From the NCBI GenBank assembly GCA_900104565.1, contig LT629951.1, positions 206,563-270,562 of the forward strand: a DNA stretch of 64,000 bases, read 5' to 3'. Source of the DNA: Ruminococcaceae bacterium Marseille-P2935. Lineage in GTDB: Bacteria; Bacillota; Clostridia; Oscillospirales; Ruminococcaceae. The position numbers and the translations under genes are program-made. Of the stretch, positions 56,561 through 64,000 are shown one piece after another (within the stretch, counting starts at the first letter, position 1; every line of letters starts with the position of its first letter). Under the pieces are notes generated by a model that saw only the letters and a list, made by a program, of their open reading frames with translations, did not search any database and had not been told where the DNA came from.

Positions 56561-57277
56561 ATGAAGCCATATTTTTACGATCTGCACATCCACTCCTGTC
56601 TTTCCCCCTGTGGGGATGATGACATGACGGTTCATAATATTTTGGGGATGGCTATGGTAAAAGGGCTGGAGCTGATTGCACTTACCGACCACAACAGCTG
56701 CAAAAACTGCCCGGCCATCCTGAAAGCAGCCGAGGGTGCTCCGCTGACCGTTTTGCCCGGCATGGAGCTGTGCACCAGTGAGGAATTTCATGTGGTGTGC
56801 CTTTTTCCCTCGCTCAAACCGGCAATGGCGTTTGACGAATATGTCTATAGCCATCTGCCTAAGGTTAATAACAATGAGGCAATTTTTGGAAAACAGCAAA
56901 TATTGGACGAGCAGGACCAGGTAATTGCTGTCGAACCGATTATGCTGGCTGGGGCATCCACTATTTCGGTCGAGCAGCTGCCGGGGCTTATGGCCCAATT
57001 CGGCGGGTTTGCATTTCCCTCCCATATTGATAAAAACTCCTTTAGCATTGTGGCCTCCCTTGGCCTTATTCCTCCAGAGCTAGGTTTTACCTGCGTGGAG
57101 GTTTTTCAACCCAATACGTTTTTTGCACGGCCCGGGGCTAGGCTGATTACCAACGGTTACCGGGTTATCACAAATTCGGACGCCCATTACCTGGGGGATA
57201 TTGCCGAGCCGGAGCGCCAGCTGGAACTGGAGAGCCCCGATTTTTATGGGCTGGTAAAATCCTTGAGAGTAAGGTAA
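56561..57277 (+). CDS. PHP domain phosphoesterase
   Basis: A 238-residue metal-dependent hydrolase of the PHP family. Metal-binding motifs seen in order: DLHIHSCLSPCGDDDM, LTDHNSCKN, PGMELCTSEEFHVVC, PSHIDK and TNSDAHYLGD. Such enzymes remove phosphate from small molecules or nucleotides. ATG 56561 follows GGGAGGC. It follows the DRTGG operon with a terminator between; co-occurrence with hydrogenase loci suggests a nucleotide second messenger, but the substrate is unknown. Confidence 0.88.
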   Translation: MKPYFYDLHIHSCLSPCGDDDMTVHNILGMAMVKGLELIALTDHNSCKNCPAILKAAEGAPLTVLPGMELCTSEEFHVVCLFPSLKPAMAFDEYVYSHLPKVNNNEAIFGKQQILDEQDQVIAVEPIMLAGASTISVEQLPGLMAQFGGFAFPSHIDKNSFSIVASLGLIPPELGFTCVEVFQPNTFFARPGARLITNGYRVITNSDAHYLGDIAEPERQLELESPDFYGLVKSLRVR

Positions 57278-57308
57278 AATAGTTGCAAAGCAACTATTTT
57301 ACCTTACT
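57268..57308 (+). repeat. Perfect 19-bp inverted repeat overlapping the PHP gene end
   Basis: Arms 57268-57286 and 57290-57308 pair perfectly with an AAA loop; the left arm includes the PHP stop codon. No T-run follows except ACTTTG, so it is not a standard terminator. Confidence 0.8.
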
Positions 57309-57778
57309 TTGCAGTTCACCACCGGGCAGAAGGCAATCATACCGTTTACTCCCCATCACTCTGTCTAAACAGCCCAATGGCACGGTTTTATTTTTATAGG
57401 GCGGGGTGGGCCTATTGACTCTATAAACCCAGAAGACACCCCAAGGCGTTTATACCCGGGCCATATTTGAGGGTGTAAGCGGGCGTGGGTGAGAGCCGCG
57501 GGGTACAAAAACGGTAAGAGGTAGAGTACAGGCGTACTATGTGAAGCTCTGAACACCGAAGCACATAGGATTAATATATGACCGCAGGCGGATTGGCAGC
57601 TCCCATCTGGTGCCATTTGTACCGTAGTGACAGGTATTTTGCACAGTAATCAAGTATGTTAGGCTTCCTATATGAGGGCGAATCCAGTAAAAATAGCGGT
57701 AGGTGGGGTTTCTCAACTTTTTAAAACAGGAAAGCTGCTGTTTTTAGCGGGACTATAACGAAGGAAGGAGAACAGGGC
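57309..57778. other. 470-nt gene-free stretch
   Basis: No gene supported. A minus-strand frame (57365-57616) lacks a ribosome binding site. The area is G-rich on the plus strand and may be decayed sequence. Confidence 0.4.
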
Positions 57779-57967
57779 ATGACAAAAGGAATTTTAGTTG
57801 GACTAAACCTGCTGCTTATTGCAGTAATGATCGGCTTTGGCATTTTTCAGTTTTCAAACGGCCGTTCCGATAAGGGAGAAATGATGGTGATAGGTGCGGT
57901 GCTGGCCGCAGTTATGCTTGTTTTTAACCTTAGGCAGTTTAAAAAAGACGATACGGATCAAAAGTAA
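57779..57967 (+). CDS. 62-residue two-pass membrane protein (paralogue 1)
   Basis: ATG 57779 has GAAGGAGAA upstream. Two hydrophobic helices (about residues 5-25 and 35-51) flank a polar turn SNGRSDKGE, and the tail is charged (KKDDTDQK). It resembles the next gene in length, helix positions and the order of residues, so the two are paralogues. No family recognised. Confidence 0.7.
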   Translation: MTKGILVGLNLLLIAVMIGFGIFQFSNGRSDKGEMMVIGAVLAAVMLVFNLRQFKKDDTDQK

Positions 57968-57991
57968 CATGATAAGAAAGGAAATAAAACA

Positions 57992-58189
57992 ATGTCTCAA
58001 AAATTTTTAATTGGCGCAAATATTGTACTCATTTTATTTATGGCAGGGTTTGGAATTTCCGACCTGATTGCCAACCGCCCAACCGGAGCAATTTTTATGC
58101 TGGCAGCTACAGGCTTAGCGGTGTATTCACTGGTACGCAACATTAAAATTTATAAGGAAACGGTGAAAAAGAATTCAAAAGATAAATAG
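57992..58189 (+). CDS. 65-residue two-pass membrane protein (paralogue 2)
   Basis: Begins MSQKFLIGANIVLILFMAGFGI after a GAAAGGAAA site and lies 24 nt from the first copy, so they share a message. Helices at about 4-22 and 33-48, then a lysine-rich tail (YKETVKKNSKDK). The function is unknown. Confidence 0.7.
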   Translation: MSQKFLIGANIVLILFMAGFGISDLIANRPTGAIFMLAATGLAVYSLVRNIKIYKETVKKNSKDK

Positions 58190-59496
58190 TTTCTGATAAA
58201 GAAAGGACATCTTCACCTGGAATACCGTGAGCTGACATAAATGTCGGCAGAAACTGCTAGCAAATCACAGAAAAGGGTCCAGGGTTGGGTGTCTTTTACA
58301 GTAAGTTCAAGTTTGTCTGAATATATTTGTGCATAAGAGCACTGTATGTGGCCTTCTGCTAAGACTAAGGGTTTTCAAGTGTACTTCCATCATTATTTGC
58401 TAAAATTTATGCACCTTATCATTCGCCACACGCCGGGCGGCCAGCACTGCGGGTTCGTTAGAAAGCGGCGCCGGGGTGGTTGCCATTAGTTGAAAAACCA
58501 AAAGGGTTCACATAAAATGTGTCATAACCTGGTGGCACTATGGTATGGTGCCCAGGAGGAGAAAAATAAGGGGGTCCTCTTTTAAAACTAAAATATTGAA
58601 AATACAGTCCAAATCATCTTTATACTTGGTGCTGGGGGTTATGTCCTCACTGACATCAATAGGTTTTAAAACTTCCTTATCCTCTGGGAACAAATGCTCC
58701 GGCCACAGGGGTTCCGTTTAAGCGGAGCCCAGCATCAGGAGAAGGATTGCGTACCGGCTGTTTCCCGGCCCCAGAGGAGTAAAACGGAGATTTTAAAAGA
58801 AAACCGGCGTAATCTGCTGCTACAGGCACATTTATTGTCTGGGGGGTCTCCCCGCTGTCTCCCAAAATTCTGAAGCGGCGCCCCTCTACACAGTCCCGAT
58901 CCTCTTTGGTTAAAAAAGGCGCGGGCTTAAGGTGAGCGACCGCGAGGGTATGCCGGCCGAATCAAACCCCTCCAAAAAGTCTTTTCCTGCCTGGTAAAAA
59001 GGGCGGGTAACGGGCCGTTATGGTTCTGAGCAGGCATAGGGCTGGCGTTTACGCATGCCCCCAAAAGCATCAGAATCTTTTTTGGGAAGAAATCCGCTTC
59101 CTGTAATAGCTAACGCGCCTTGCTTTGTGACAGGCCGCTTAACAGCAATGTATGCTCTCTGTTTGGGCGTAAATGAACTTGAAATGCCCCTGGTGACCGA
59201 AGGCCTCCATTCTGCAGGCCCGTCAGGGGGCACCGATTTTTTGAAAGGTTGAGCAGGCCTTGGTTTCAATTGGTTCATGATAGTAGTTCCTTTTTATTTG
59301 CAGTTAGAACATTTGTTCTAAACTTAAAGTATTTATGGGGAATTGCGGATTTGTCAAAGGCGGGTTCCAAAGCTTCAAAAATTCGCCCGGATTTGATTTG
59401 GGCCCCTCGGAAGGTACCGGGTACCACCGGGTGACTTGTTATTGAAAAATGAATAATTTTGGTCATTTTTCATGCCAAAACCGCCTAAAAACCGGT
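58190..59496. other. 1.3-kb gene-free stretch with a decayed-looking minus-strand frame
   Basis: No intact gene. On the minus strand, frames at 59278-59018 and 58865-58677 (read downwards) appear to belong to one series: the region between them continues with PVTRPFYQAGKDFLEG and, after a frame shift near 58910, FLTKEDRDCVEG and GRRFRILGDSGETP, leading into the second frame. This could be a degraded gene, but no family is recognised and chance is not excluded. Confidence 0.35.
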
Positions 59497-59525
59497 TTGT
59501 GGTTTTATGGGGGCTATGTTACACT
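59497..59525 (+). promoter_or_regulatory. Promoter of hflK-hflC
   Basis: TTGTGG (59497-59502), 17-nt spacer, TACACT (59520-59525) preceded by TGT (extended -10). It lies 42 nt before hflK. Confidence 0.55.
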
Positions 59526-59567
59526 AAATACATCAGCTGAAAAACAAAAAGAATGGGAGGTAACAAT

Positions 59568-60473
59568 ATGAAAATAAAAACAATCAAAGGAATTGTTATT
59601 GCGGCAGCTGTGCTTTTGCTCGTGGCAGTTCTGGTTTCCAGTTCTATGTATACCATCCACACTGGCCAGGAGGCGGTAATCCGGCGGTTTGGACGTTATG
59701 TAGAAACAGTAAGCACCCCCGGCATTAACTTTAAGCTACCCTTCATTGACCAGAAGGACATTGTAGATGTCAATGCAGTTTATCGCATGGAGTTTGGTTT
59801 TTTTACCGATGATCAAGGGCAGTTCCAAGATGATTTTGCAACATCCAAAATGCTCACAGGGGACGAAAATATTGCAATCGTCGAAACAATTGTTCAGTAT
59901 CAAATTAAAGACCCAAAGGACTATCTATTCCAGGTGAACAATATTGACAGCACCCTGCGTACCATTTCGGAATCCACTATCCGCCGGGTAATTGCCAGCC
60001 ATACTTTAGACGAAGCGCTTACCGAGAATAAATCAACCATTCAAAGTGAGATTATGGCGGACCTGCAGAACCTGTGTGACAAGTATAGCAGTGGTGTTAA
60101 AATTGTAGGGGTACAGCTGCAGGACGTAAACCCTCCACCGGAGGTTGACGCGGCATTCCGGGATGTTGCAGGCGCCAGGGAAGATAAAAATGCCTACATC
60201 AATGAAGCAAACGCCTATAAAAACGAGGTGCTGCCAGCCGCCAGAGGCGAAGCTGCCACCTTGGTAAACGAAGCCAATGCTTATGCGGCCAACCGTGTTG
60301 AATCGGCCAAGGCGACGGTAACTGCCTACGAGCAGCTTTATGAACAGTACCTGCAGGGCAAGGATACCACCCGCCGCAGAATTTACCTGGAAACCCTTAG
60401 TGAGGTGCTTCAGGGTGTGGACATTTATATTATGGATGATGACAACGGCATGAAGCTGTTTAACTTAAAATAG
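59568..60473 (+). CDS. hflK: HflK-like SPFH/band-7 membrane protein
   Basis: A 301-residue band-7 protein: one N-terminal helix (about residues 8-28), then the SPFH domain outside or on the membrane with TGQEAVIRRFGRYVETV and PGINFKLPF, and a long helical part with VQLQDVNPPPEVDAAFRDV and NEANAYAANRVESAKA. HflK and HflC form a large ring around FtsH in other bacteria. ATG 59568 follows GGGAGGTAAC. It is followed by hflC after 15 nt. Confidence 0.9.
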   Translation: MKIKTIKGIVIAAAVLLLVAVLVSSSMYTIHTGQEAVIRRFGRYVETVSTPGINFKLPFIDQKDIVDVNAVYRMEFGFFTDDQGQFQDDFATSKMLTGDENIAIVETIVQYQIKDPKDYLFQVNNIDSTLRTISESTIRRVIASHTLDEALTENKSTIQSEIMADLQNLCDKYSSGVKIVGVQLQDVNPPPEVDAAFRDVAGAREDKNAYINEANAYKNEVLPAARGEAATLVNEANAYAANRVESAKATVTAYEQLYEQYLQGKDTTRRRIYLETLSEVLQGVDIYIMDDDNGMKLFNLK

Positions 60474-60488
60474 TGAGGAGGAATTAAT

Positions 60489-61520
60489 ATGGATATGGGC
60501 TATCAGCCCCCCGGAATGGGGAATTTTGGCGGACAATATGACAAGCAGAACGCCAGAGATAATTTTAATAAAGCAATGAAAAATACCGGCCGTACCATCC
60601 TCATTGTAATACTGGCAGTAGTTGCACTGCTGATTATTTCCCAGTGCTTTTATGTTGTGGACGAAACGGAGCATGCAATTAAATATCGGTTTAGCGAGAT
60701 TATTGAGGTAAATGCCAACAACCTTACTGATGAGGAATATGCCAACCTGGTAAATGCACCTGATTACCAGAACATTAAGCTTACCTATGGTGCGGGGCTG
60801 CATGTTAAGGTTCCGTTTGTAGATAAGATTGAAAAATTTGATAACCGTCTGATTACATACGACACCCTGCCCAGAGAGGTTATTACTTCGGATAAAAAGA
60901 AAATCATTCTCGATAACAATGCCCAGTGGTGGATTGTGGATCCTATGCGGTTCAAAATTACCATGAATTCGGTGAATTCGGCCAATCAGCGCATCGAGGA
61001 CCTGATGTATTCTAAAATCAACGAGAAGGTAGGCCGTACAACCTCGAAAGATTTGATCTCCAACAAAGATTATGTGAGTACTATGCTGCTGGAAAATGCT
61101 GAGGAACTGAATAAAACCATGGCAAGCTATGGTATTAAGGTACTGGATATTCAAATTAAGCGTACCGACCTGCCGGATGATAACAACGAAAATATCTTTA
61201 ACCGTATGCGCACCGAGCGGGAACAGATGGCCCGTCAGTATCGTTCGGAAGGTAAGGAAGAGGCCGAGAAGATCCGTTCGGCTGCCGACTTTGAGGCTGC
61301 TAAAATTCGTGCGGAAGCAAACGCCGAAGCCCAAAGGATTCGAGGAAAAGGCGATGCAGATGCGGCGGCAATTTTTAACAACGCATATAACAAAGACCCG
61401 GAGTTTTACAGTTTTTATAAAACGCTGGAAACTTACCGTACCACACTTAAGGACAGTGGCGCTAAAATTGTCATCAGCCCCGATTCGGAATTTGCGAAAT
61501 ACCTTTACGGTGTTGATTAA
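60489..61520 (+). CDS. hflC: HflC-like SPFH/band-7 membrane protein
   Basis: A 343-residue partner of HflK. A Gly/Pro-rich N-terminus precedes the membrane helix (about residues 34-53). The FYVVDETEHAIKYRF motif marks HflC; the SPFH domain and the helical stretch RSEGKEEAEKIRSAADF follow, ending PDSEFAKYLYG. ATG 60489 has GAGGAGGAA upstream. The same operon as hflK, ended by a terminator. Confidence 0.9.
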   Translation: MDMGYQPPGMGNFGGQYDKQNARDNFNKAMKNTGRTILIVILAVVALLIISQCFYVVDETEHAIKYRFSEIIEVNANNLTDEEYANLVNAPDYQNIKLTYGAGLHVKVPFVDKIEKFDNRLITYDTLPREVITSDKKKIILDNNAQWWIVDPMRFKITMNSVNSANQRIEDLMYSKINEKVGRTTSKDLISNKDYVSTMLLENAEELNKTMASYGIKVLDIQIKRTDLPDDNNENIFNRMRTEREQMARQYRSEGKEEAEKIRSAADFEAAKIRAEANAEAQRIRGKGDADAAAIFNNAYNKDPEFYSFYKTLETYRTTLKDSGAKIVISPDSEFAKYLYGVD

Positions 61521-61560
61521 GTTGATAAATCAGTTACGTTTTTCTGTTGCAGATGTATTC

Positions 61561-61604
61561 AAAAAAAGACTGGCCCCGGGAATTCCCGGGGCCAGTCTTT
61601 TTTT
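61561..61604. terminator. Palindromic bidirectional terminator
   Basis: Two perfect 22-nt arms with A-run and T-run ends; serves hflC on the plus strand and the orphan toxin remnant on the minus strand. Confidence 0.93.
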
Positions 61605-61664
61605 CTTTTGTGAACTCTTAGTTTTTCTGTATAGCTGTTACCTTTCTTTACATGGCCAAATCAC

Positions 61665-62099
61665 TTAACGGACTCCCACCATATAATGCCACAGCTCGGT
61701 AACGCCTTCCAGGGCAAGGTCGGCAACAAGGCCCTGGGCGGTGGAGGCCGAAAGGTTCAGCAAAAATTCCCCCACGTCGTCCGCCTGGCGGGCGGCGTTT
61801 ACCAGGTCGGCCGGCAGGTCGGTCAGCCTGCCTAAAACCAGGCGGCCTGTCCTTTCCGCCGTTACTTCGGCAAAGCCGTGTTTTACCAGCCACCCTACCA
61901 ATTTGTTGCTCATGCCCTGCAGGGCGGGGCTGTTGGCGATTAGGCTGTTGATGGACGCGTAGGACAGCATCTGCCCGGCAAAACTTCCAATGCCATAGGC
62001 GGTAGGGTGCAGTCCCTTAACAAACTGTGGGGTTGTTCCATATTGCAGCAAATCCATTGAACCGTTGTTCCGTTGGTTTATTTCTGACCCAATACTCAC
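61665..62099 (-). pseudogene. Orphan polymorphic-toxin fragment (pre-toxin region, truncated)
   Basis: A 144-codon minus-strand frame from GTG 62099 with no good ribosome binding site. It reads like the internal, GC-rich pre-toxin part of a large polymorphic toxin (PTAYGIGSFAGQMLSYAS, VGEFLLNLSASTAQGLVAD) and ends six residues after the shared ELWH block (YMVGVR), so the toxin domain is lost. The open frame extends upstream to about 62160 but there enters a terminator, which marks the breakpoint. It is probably a dead leftover of an earlier toxin 3' end. Confidence 0.6.
61687..61767 (-). repeat. 81-bp direct repeat, copy A
   Basis: Near-identical to 63011-63091; one mismatch (61692 against 63016), with 75 bases identical in a row. 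It encodes the block LLNLSASTAQGLVADLALE and on to ELWH, in the same frame in both copies. Confidence 0.95.
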
Positions 62100-62114
62100 T
62101 ATATCACTTACCGT

Positions 62115-62150
62115 TCCAAAAAGAAATGCCGCCCCCTTCGGAGCGGCATT
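62115..62150 (-). terminator. Terminator of the second immunity gene
   Basis: AATGCCGC (62125-62132) with GCGGCATT (62143-62150); on the minus strand it is followed by TCTTTTT. It lies about 45 nt after the immunity gene stop. Confidence 0.75.
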
Positions 62151-62193
62151 GGAGCTTACAAATTATTCTTTTCCATTTTGCGAAAAATAACAA

Positions 62194-62565
62194 TCACTCA
62201 CCTAAAAAAGCCTGTACCCGATACAACAGCTTTTTTGTTTCATTCCCCATAAAAGATAAAGCGATTTTTAACACCTCTTTGTCATCATCAAGGGTTTCCA
62301 ACGTGGAATACATTAATAATTCCCGAACCTCTTCTTCCTCAGAGGTGGCCATTTCTTCAAAAAAATCAAAAATCCTTTGTAACAATGCCTTATTATGAAT
62401 TGGATCCTGAAGCAGTTCCAATACACAGGACATTACGCCTAACCCCCAAATTACATATATCCCATCACTAAAATCAATTAAACGTTTTTTACAAAACATA
62501 TCAAACATCTGTTTTAAGCTTGGATTTTTCAGCAAAAATAATTCGACAATTTTATTAATAGACAA
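62194..62565 (-). CDS. Probable immunity protein 2 (partner of the orphan toxin domain)
   Basis: A 123-residue acidic, helical protein (FFEEMATSEEEEVRELL, LETLDDDKEVLKIALSF) typical in size and charge of immunity proteins. Translation starts at TTG 62565, directly after the toxin-domain stop, with AGGAGGG inside the end of the toxin frame. AT-rich like its partner. Pairing with the toxin domain is inferred from tight linkage; I do not name the family with certainty. Confidence 0.7.
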   Translation of the reverse strand: MSINKIVELFLLKNPSLKQMFDMFCKKRLIDFSDGIYVIWGLGVMSCVLELLQDPIHNKALLQRIFDFFEEMATSEEEEVRELLMYSTLETLDDDKEVLKIALSFMGNETKKLLYRVQAFLGE

Positions 62566-63087
62566 CTAATTCCCTCCTAAAGCGTTATTTAAATCATATA
62601 ATAGATCCTCTGCAACTTTTTGGTCATTTGGCGAAAGGGTATTGGAATCAATTAATTTTTGTAAATATTTAGATATATCTTTTACCTTTTGCGAATGGCC
62701 GGACCGACTGAGCAAAATACCAGTTGTCCGCTCAAATCTTAAAACATCAGCCGTTCCGCCATCCCCAATAATCGATCCTGGCCGATATATTTCGCCTATA
62801 GTATGTTTTAAATTATTATCACTGACTGAATTTATGAGTGCTACCCTTTGGCTTTCTCCCAACCAATCCTTATATGCCCCTGGCAAAACTTTTCCATTCG
62901 GCGCTATATAAAAATCAATTTCAATATCAGGGATAAAAAATGTTTCAGAATCGGTCTCGTCCTTCCTTTCAACTCCCCCCAACTCATCCAGCAAATCCCC
63001 TCTGGCACGGTGCCAAAGCTCGGTAACGCCTTCCAGGGCAAGGTCGGCAACAAGGCCCTGGGCGGTGGAGGCCGAAAGGTTCAGCAA
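62566..63087 (-). pseudogene. Orphan toxin C-terminal domain without a start
   Basis: A 173-codon frame starting only at TTG 63087, right after an in-frame TGA, with no ribosome binding site. Its first 26 residues are the shared GC-rich block (LNLSASTAQGLVADLALE... ELWH); the rest is an AT-rich toxin-like domain with FYIAPNGKVLPGAYKDW, GEIYRPGSIIGDGGTAD, TGILLSRSGHSQKV and a helical end (LYDLNNALGGN). The motif set is of a kind seen in C-terminal domains of bacterial polymorphic toxins, as far as I can recall. It is a silent cassette that could be fused to a full-length toxin by recombination through the shared block. Confidence 0.65.
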
Positions 63088-63091
63088 AAAT
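63011..63091 (-). repeat. 81-bp direct repeat, copy B
   Basis: Second copy of the repeat at 61687-61767, at the start of the orphan toxin cassette. Sequence identity stops sharply at 63091/61767. Confidence 0.95.
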
Positions 63092-63125
63092 CAGCTTATT
63101 TCTTTTTAATATAGCACACAAACGC

Positions 63126-63161
63126 CTAAAAAAACAGGCCGCCTAAAAATGCGGCCTGTTT
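63126..63161 (-). terminator. Terminator of the toxin / immunity 1 unit
   Basis: AAACAGGCCGC (63132-63142) with GCGGCCTGTTT (63151-63161); on the minus strand it is followed by a T-run (plus 63128-63134). It separates the active-looking toxin and immunity genes from the silent cassette. Confidence 0.88.
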
Positions 63162-63214
63162 GCGGATCACAGAAAAATATTTTGCATTTGTTTGTTGTGA
63201 TGCAAATGTTGCTA

Positions 63215-63679
63215 TCACTGGTTGCGTAGGTTTACCTCGTACCCCTGTGCCCTGAAATACGGCGCAAGAAAATTTGCCACATGACGGCTGTAGTCCCCCT
63301 GATCCGGATATCCTTCCAACCAATTTTTATCCCCTGATAAAATATCTTTACACTTGTTCATTAACCAAGCTGAATCAACTCTCATGTTAGCTGAAATCCG
63401 TTCTTCAAAAGTTGTGGGGCTTCCAAAAATTTTAGAATCCTCTTGATCTAACCTCTCCTTCATAAGATACATTAACGTAAAGGTTAAAATATTTCCATTG
63501 TGATCTAAAGTAACATACCAAACATCTGACCTTACATCTCTAGGGTCTACAAAAATCCATAGAGCAAACCCATTTCCAATCAAAAAAAACTCATCTTGAT
63601 TTAAACCCTTGAATTGCAAGTTGTATTTTTGTGCCAACGGCTCAAATGTTTTATATGCCATAATTTCAAAACTTTTCAT
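63215..63679 (-). CDS. Probable immunity protein 1
   Basis: A 154-residue protein from ATG 63679 with AGGAGAG upstream, 10 nt after the toxin stop. It has a mixed alpha/beta pattern with GNGFALWIFVDPRDVRSDVWY and a C-terminal helix. Size, AT content and position directly after a polymorphic toxin C-terminus argue for immunity; no family is named with confidence. Confidence 0.7.
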   Translation of the reverse strand: MKSFEIMAYKTFEPLAQKYNLQFKGLNQDEFFLIGNGFALWIFVDPRDVRSDVWYVTLDHNGNILTFTLMYLMKERLDQEDSKIFGSPTTFEERISANMRVDSAWLMNKCKDILSGDKNWLEGYPDQGDYSRHVANFLAPYFRAQGYEVNLRNQ

Positions 63680-63689
63680 TGTTTCTCTC

Positions 63690-64000
63690 CTATTTTAAAA
63701 CCATTGTTTTTGTTAATTCATCATAGAAATAGCCTTTTTTTAATAAGTAGGCATACTCTTTTCCAAATCCAGTGATTACTTCTTCTCGAGTGTATCTATC
63801 AATATATGATAGATATCTTGCCTCCGGCTTTGTTGCTAAAACGATGTCGTCTTCTCGACGAATGGCTTCATCCAGCCAAGGCTTATTGTACAAATCCCAA
63901 AAAGTATCTTGATTGTAAAGCTCATCCGGTACGTTCAAAACATTGAATCCACCCTTGTTCCCGCCAAAATCCGTAGATTTCACGTTGCCCATTTCGTTGA
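63690..64000 (-). CDS. Polymorphic toxin, C-terminal domain (partial, runs off the window)
   Basis: An open minus-strand frame that enters from the window edge (no stop before 64000) and ends at 63690. The visible 103 residues contain FGGNKGGFNVLNVPDELYN, NKPWLDEAIRREDDI, VITGFGKEYAYLLKKGY and a basic end. It should be the toxin tip of a large secreted or contact-dependent toxin; the delivery part lies outside the window. The internal ATG 63992 is probably not the true start. Confidence 0.65.
   Translation of the reverse strand, partial: NEMGNVKSTDFGGNKGGFNVLNVPDELYNQDTFWDLYNKPWLDEAIRREDDIVLATKPEARYLSYIDRYTREEVITGFGKEYAYLLKKGYFYDELTKTMVLK

Overview
The window looks like chromosome of a low-to-mid GC, anaerobic, endospore-forming Firmicute of the class Clostridia, probably a gut Oscillospirales-type bacterium. 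The evidence is spore genes (spoVAC, spoVAD, spoVAE, gpr, spoIIP), pyruvate:ferredoxin oxidoreductase, a multi-subunit [FeFe] hydrogenase, Gram-positive ribosome binding sites, many GTG and TTG starts, and the conserved rpsT / gpr / spoIIP / lepA / hemW block. The species is inferred only loosely. No rRNA, convincing tRNA, IS element or CRISPR array was seen.

Layout. 0.3-7.1 kb: a 56-residue membrane protein and alanine racemase (alr), a 1-kb gene-free stretch, then two tandem paralogous polytopic membrane proteins. 7.4-14 kb: a branched-chain amino-acid type ABC transporter operon in the order livG-livF-livK-livH-livM, ending with an L-cysteine desulfidase homologue; it has a strong promoter and a leader with a terminator-like hairpin. 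14-21 kb: an M24 peptidase, an aldo/keto reductase, a two-gene ThrE-type exporter (minus strand), a CPBP membrane protease and tadA. 21-25.3 kb (minus): two nitrilase-fold proteins that both lack the catalytic cysteine, and purA. 25.6-38 kb: spoVAC/AD/AE; rpsT diverging from gpr and spoIIP; a minus-strand lipoprotein and nucleoside hydrolase; then lepA, a signal peptidase I gene and hemW. 38.7-40.4 kb: two aminoacyl-tRNA trans-editing proteins and a small XRE regulator. 40.6-48 kb: PFOR (minus), a CNNM/CBS-domain protein, a stand-alone NusG domain II protein, and a BcsA-like glycosyltransferase (minus).

48.5-57.3 kb is a redox block. A minus-strand hydrogenase operon (NuoE-like, ATPase-domain protein, thioredoxin-like ferredoxin, NuoF-like, [FeFe] HydA) faces a divergent plus-strand operon: DRTGG protein, SpoIIAB/RsbW-like ATPase, a HydS/HfsB-like iron-sulfur protein whose proton-transfer cysteine is alanine, a second DRTGG protein and a PHP phosphoesterase. 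PFOR supplies reduced ferredoxin, the hydrogenase disposes of electrons from ferredoxin and NADH, and the divergent operon is best read as a redox or H2 sensing and signalling module.

57.8-61.5 kb: two small paralogous membrane proteins, a 1.4-kb gene-free stretch with a decayed-looking frame, and hflK-hflC. 61.6 kb to the end (minus): the tail of a polymorphic-toxin locus, with the C-terminus of a toxin running off the window, its probable immunity gene, and two orphan toxin fragments sharing an 81-bp near-identical repeat, one followed by a second probable immunity gene. The most interesting items are this orphan cassette array, the two catalytically dead nitrilases, and the hydrogenase-linked sensory operon.
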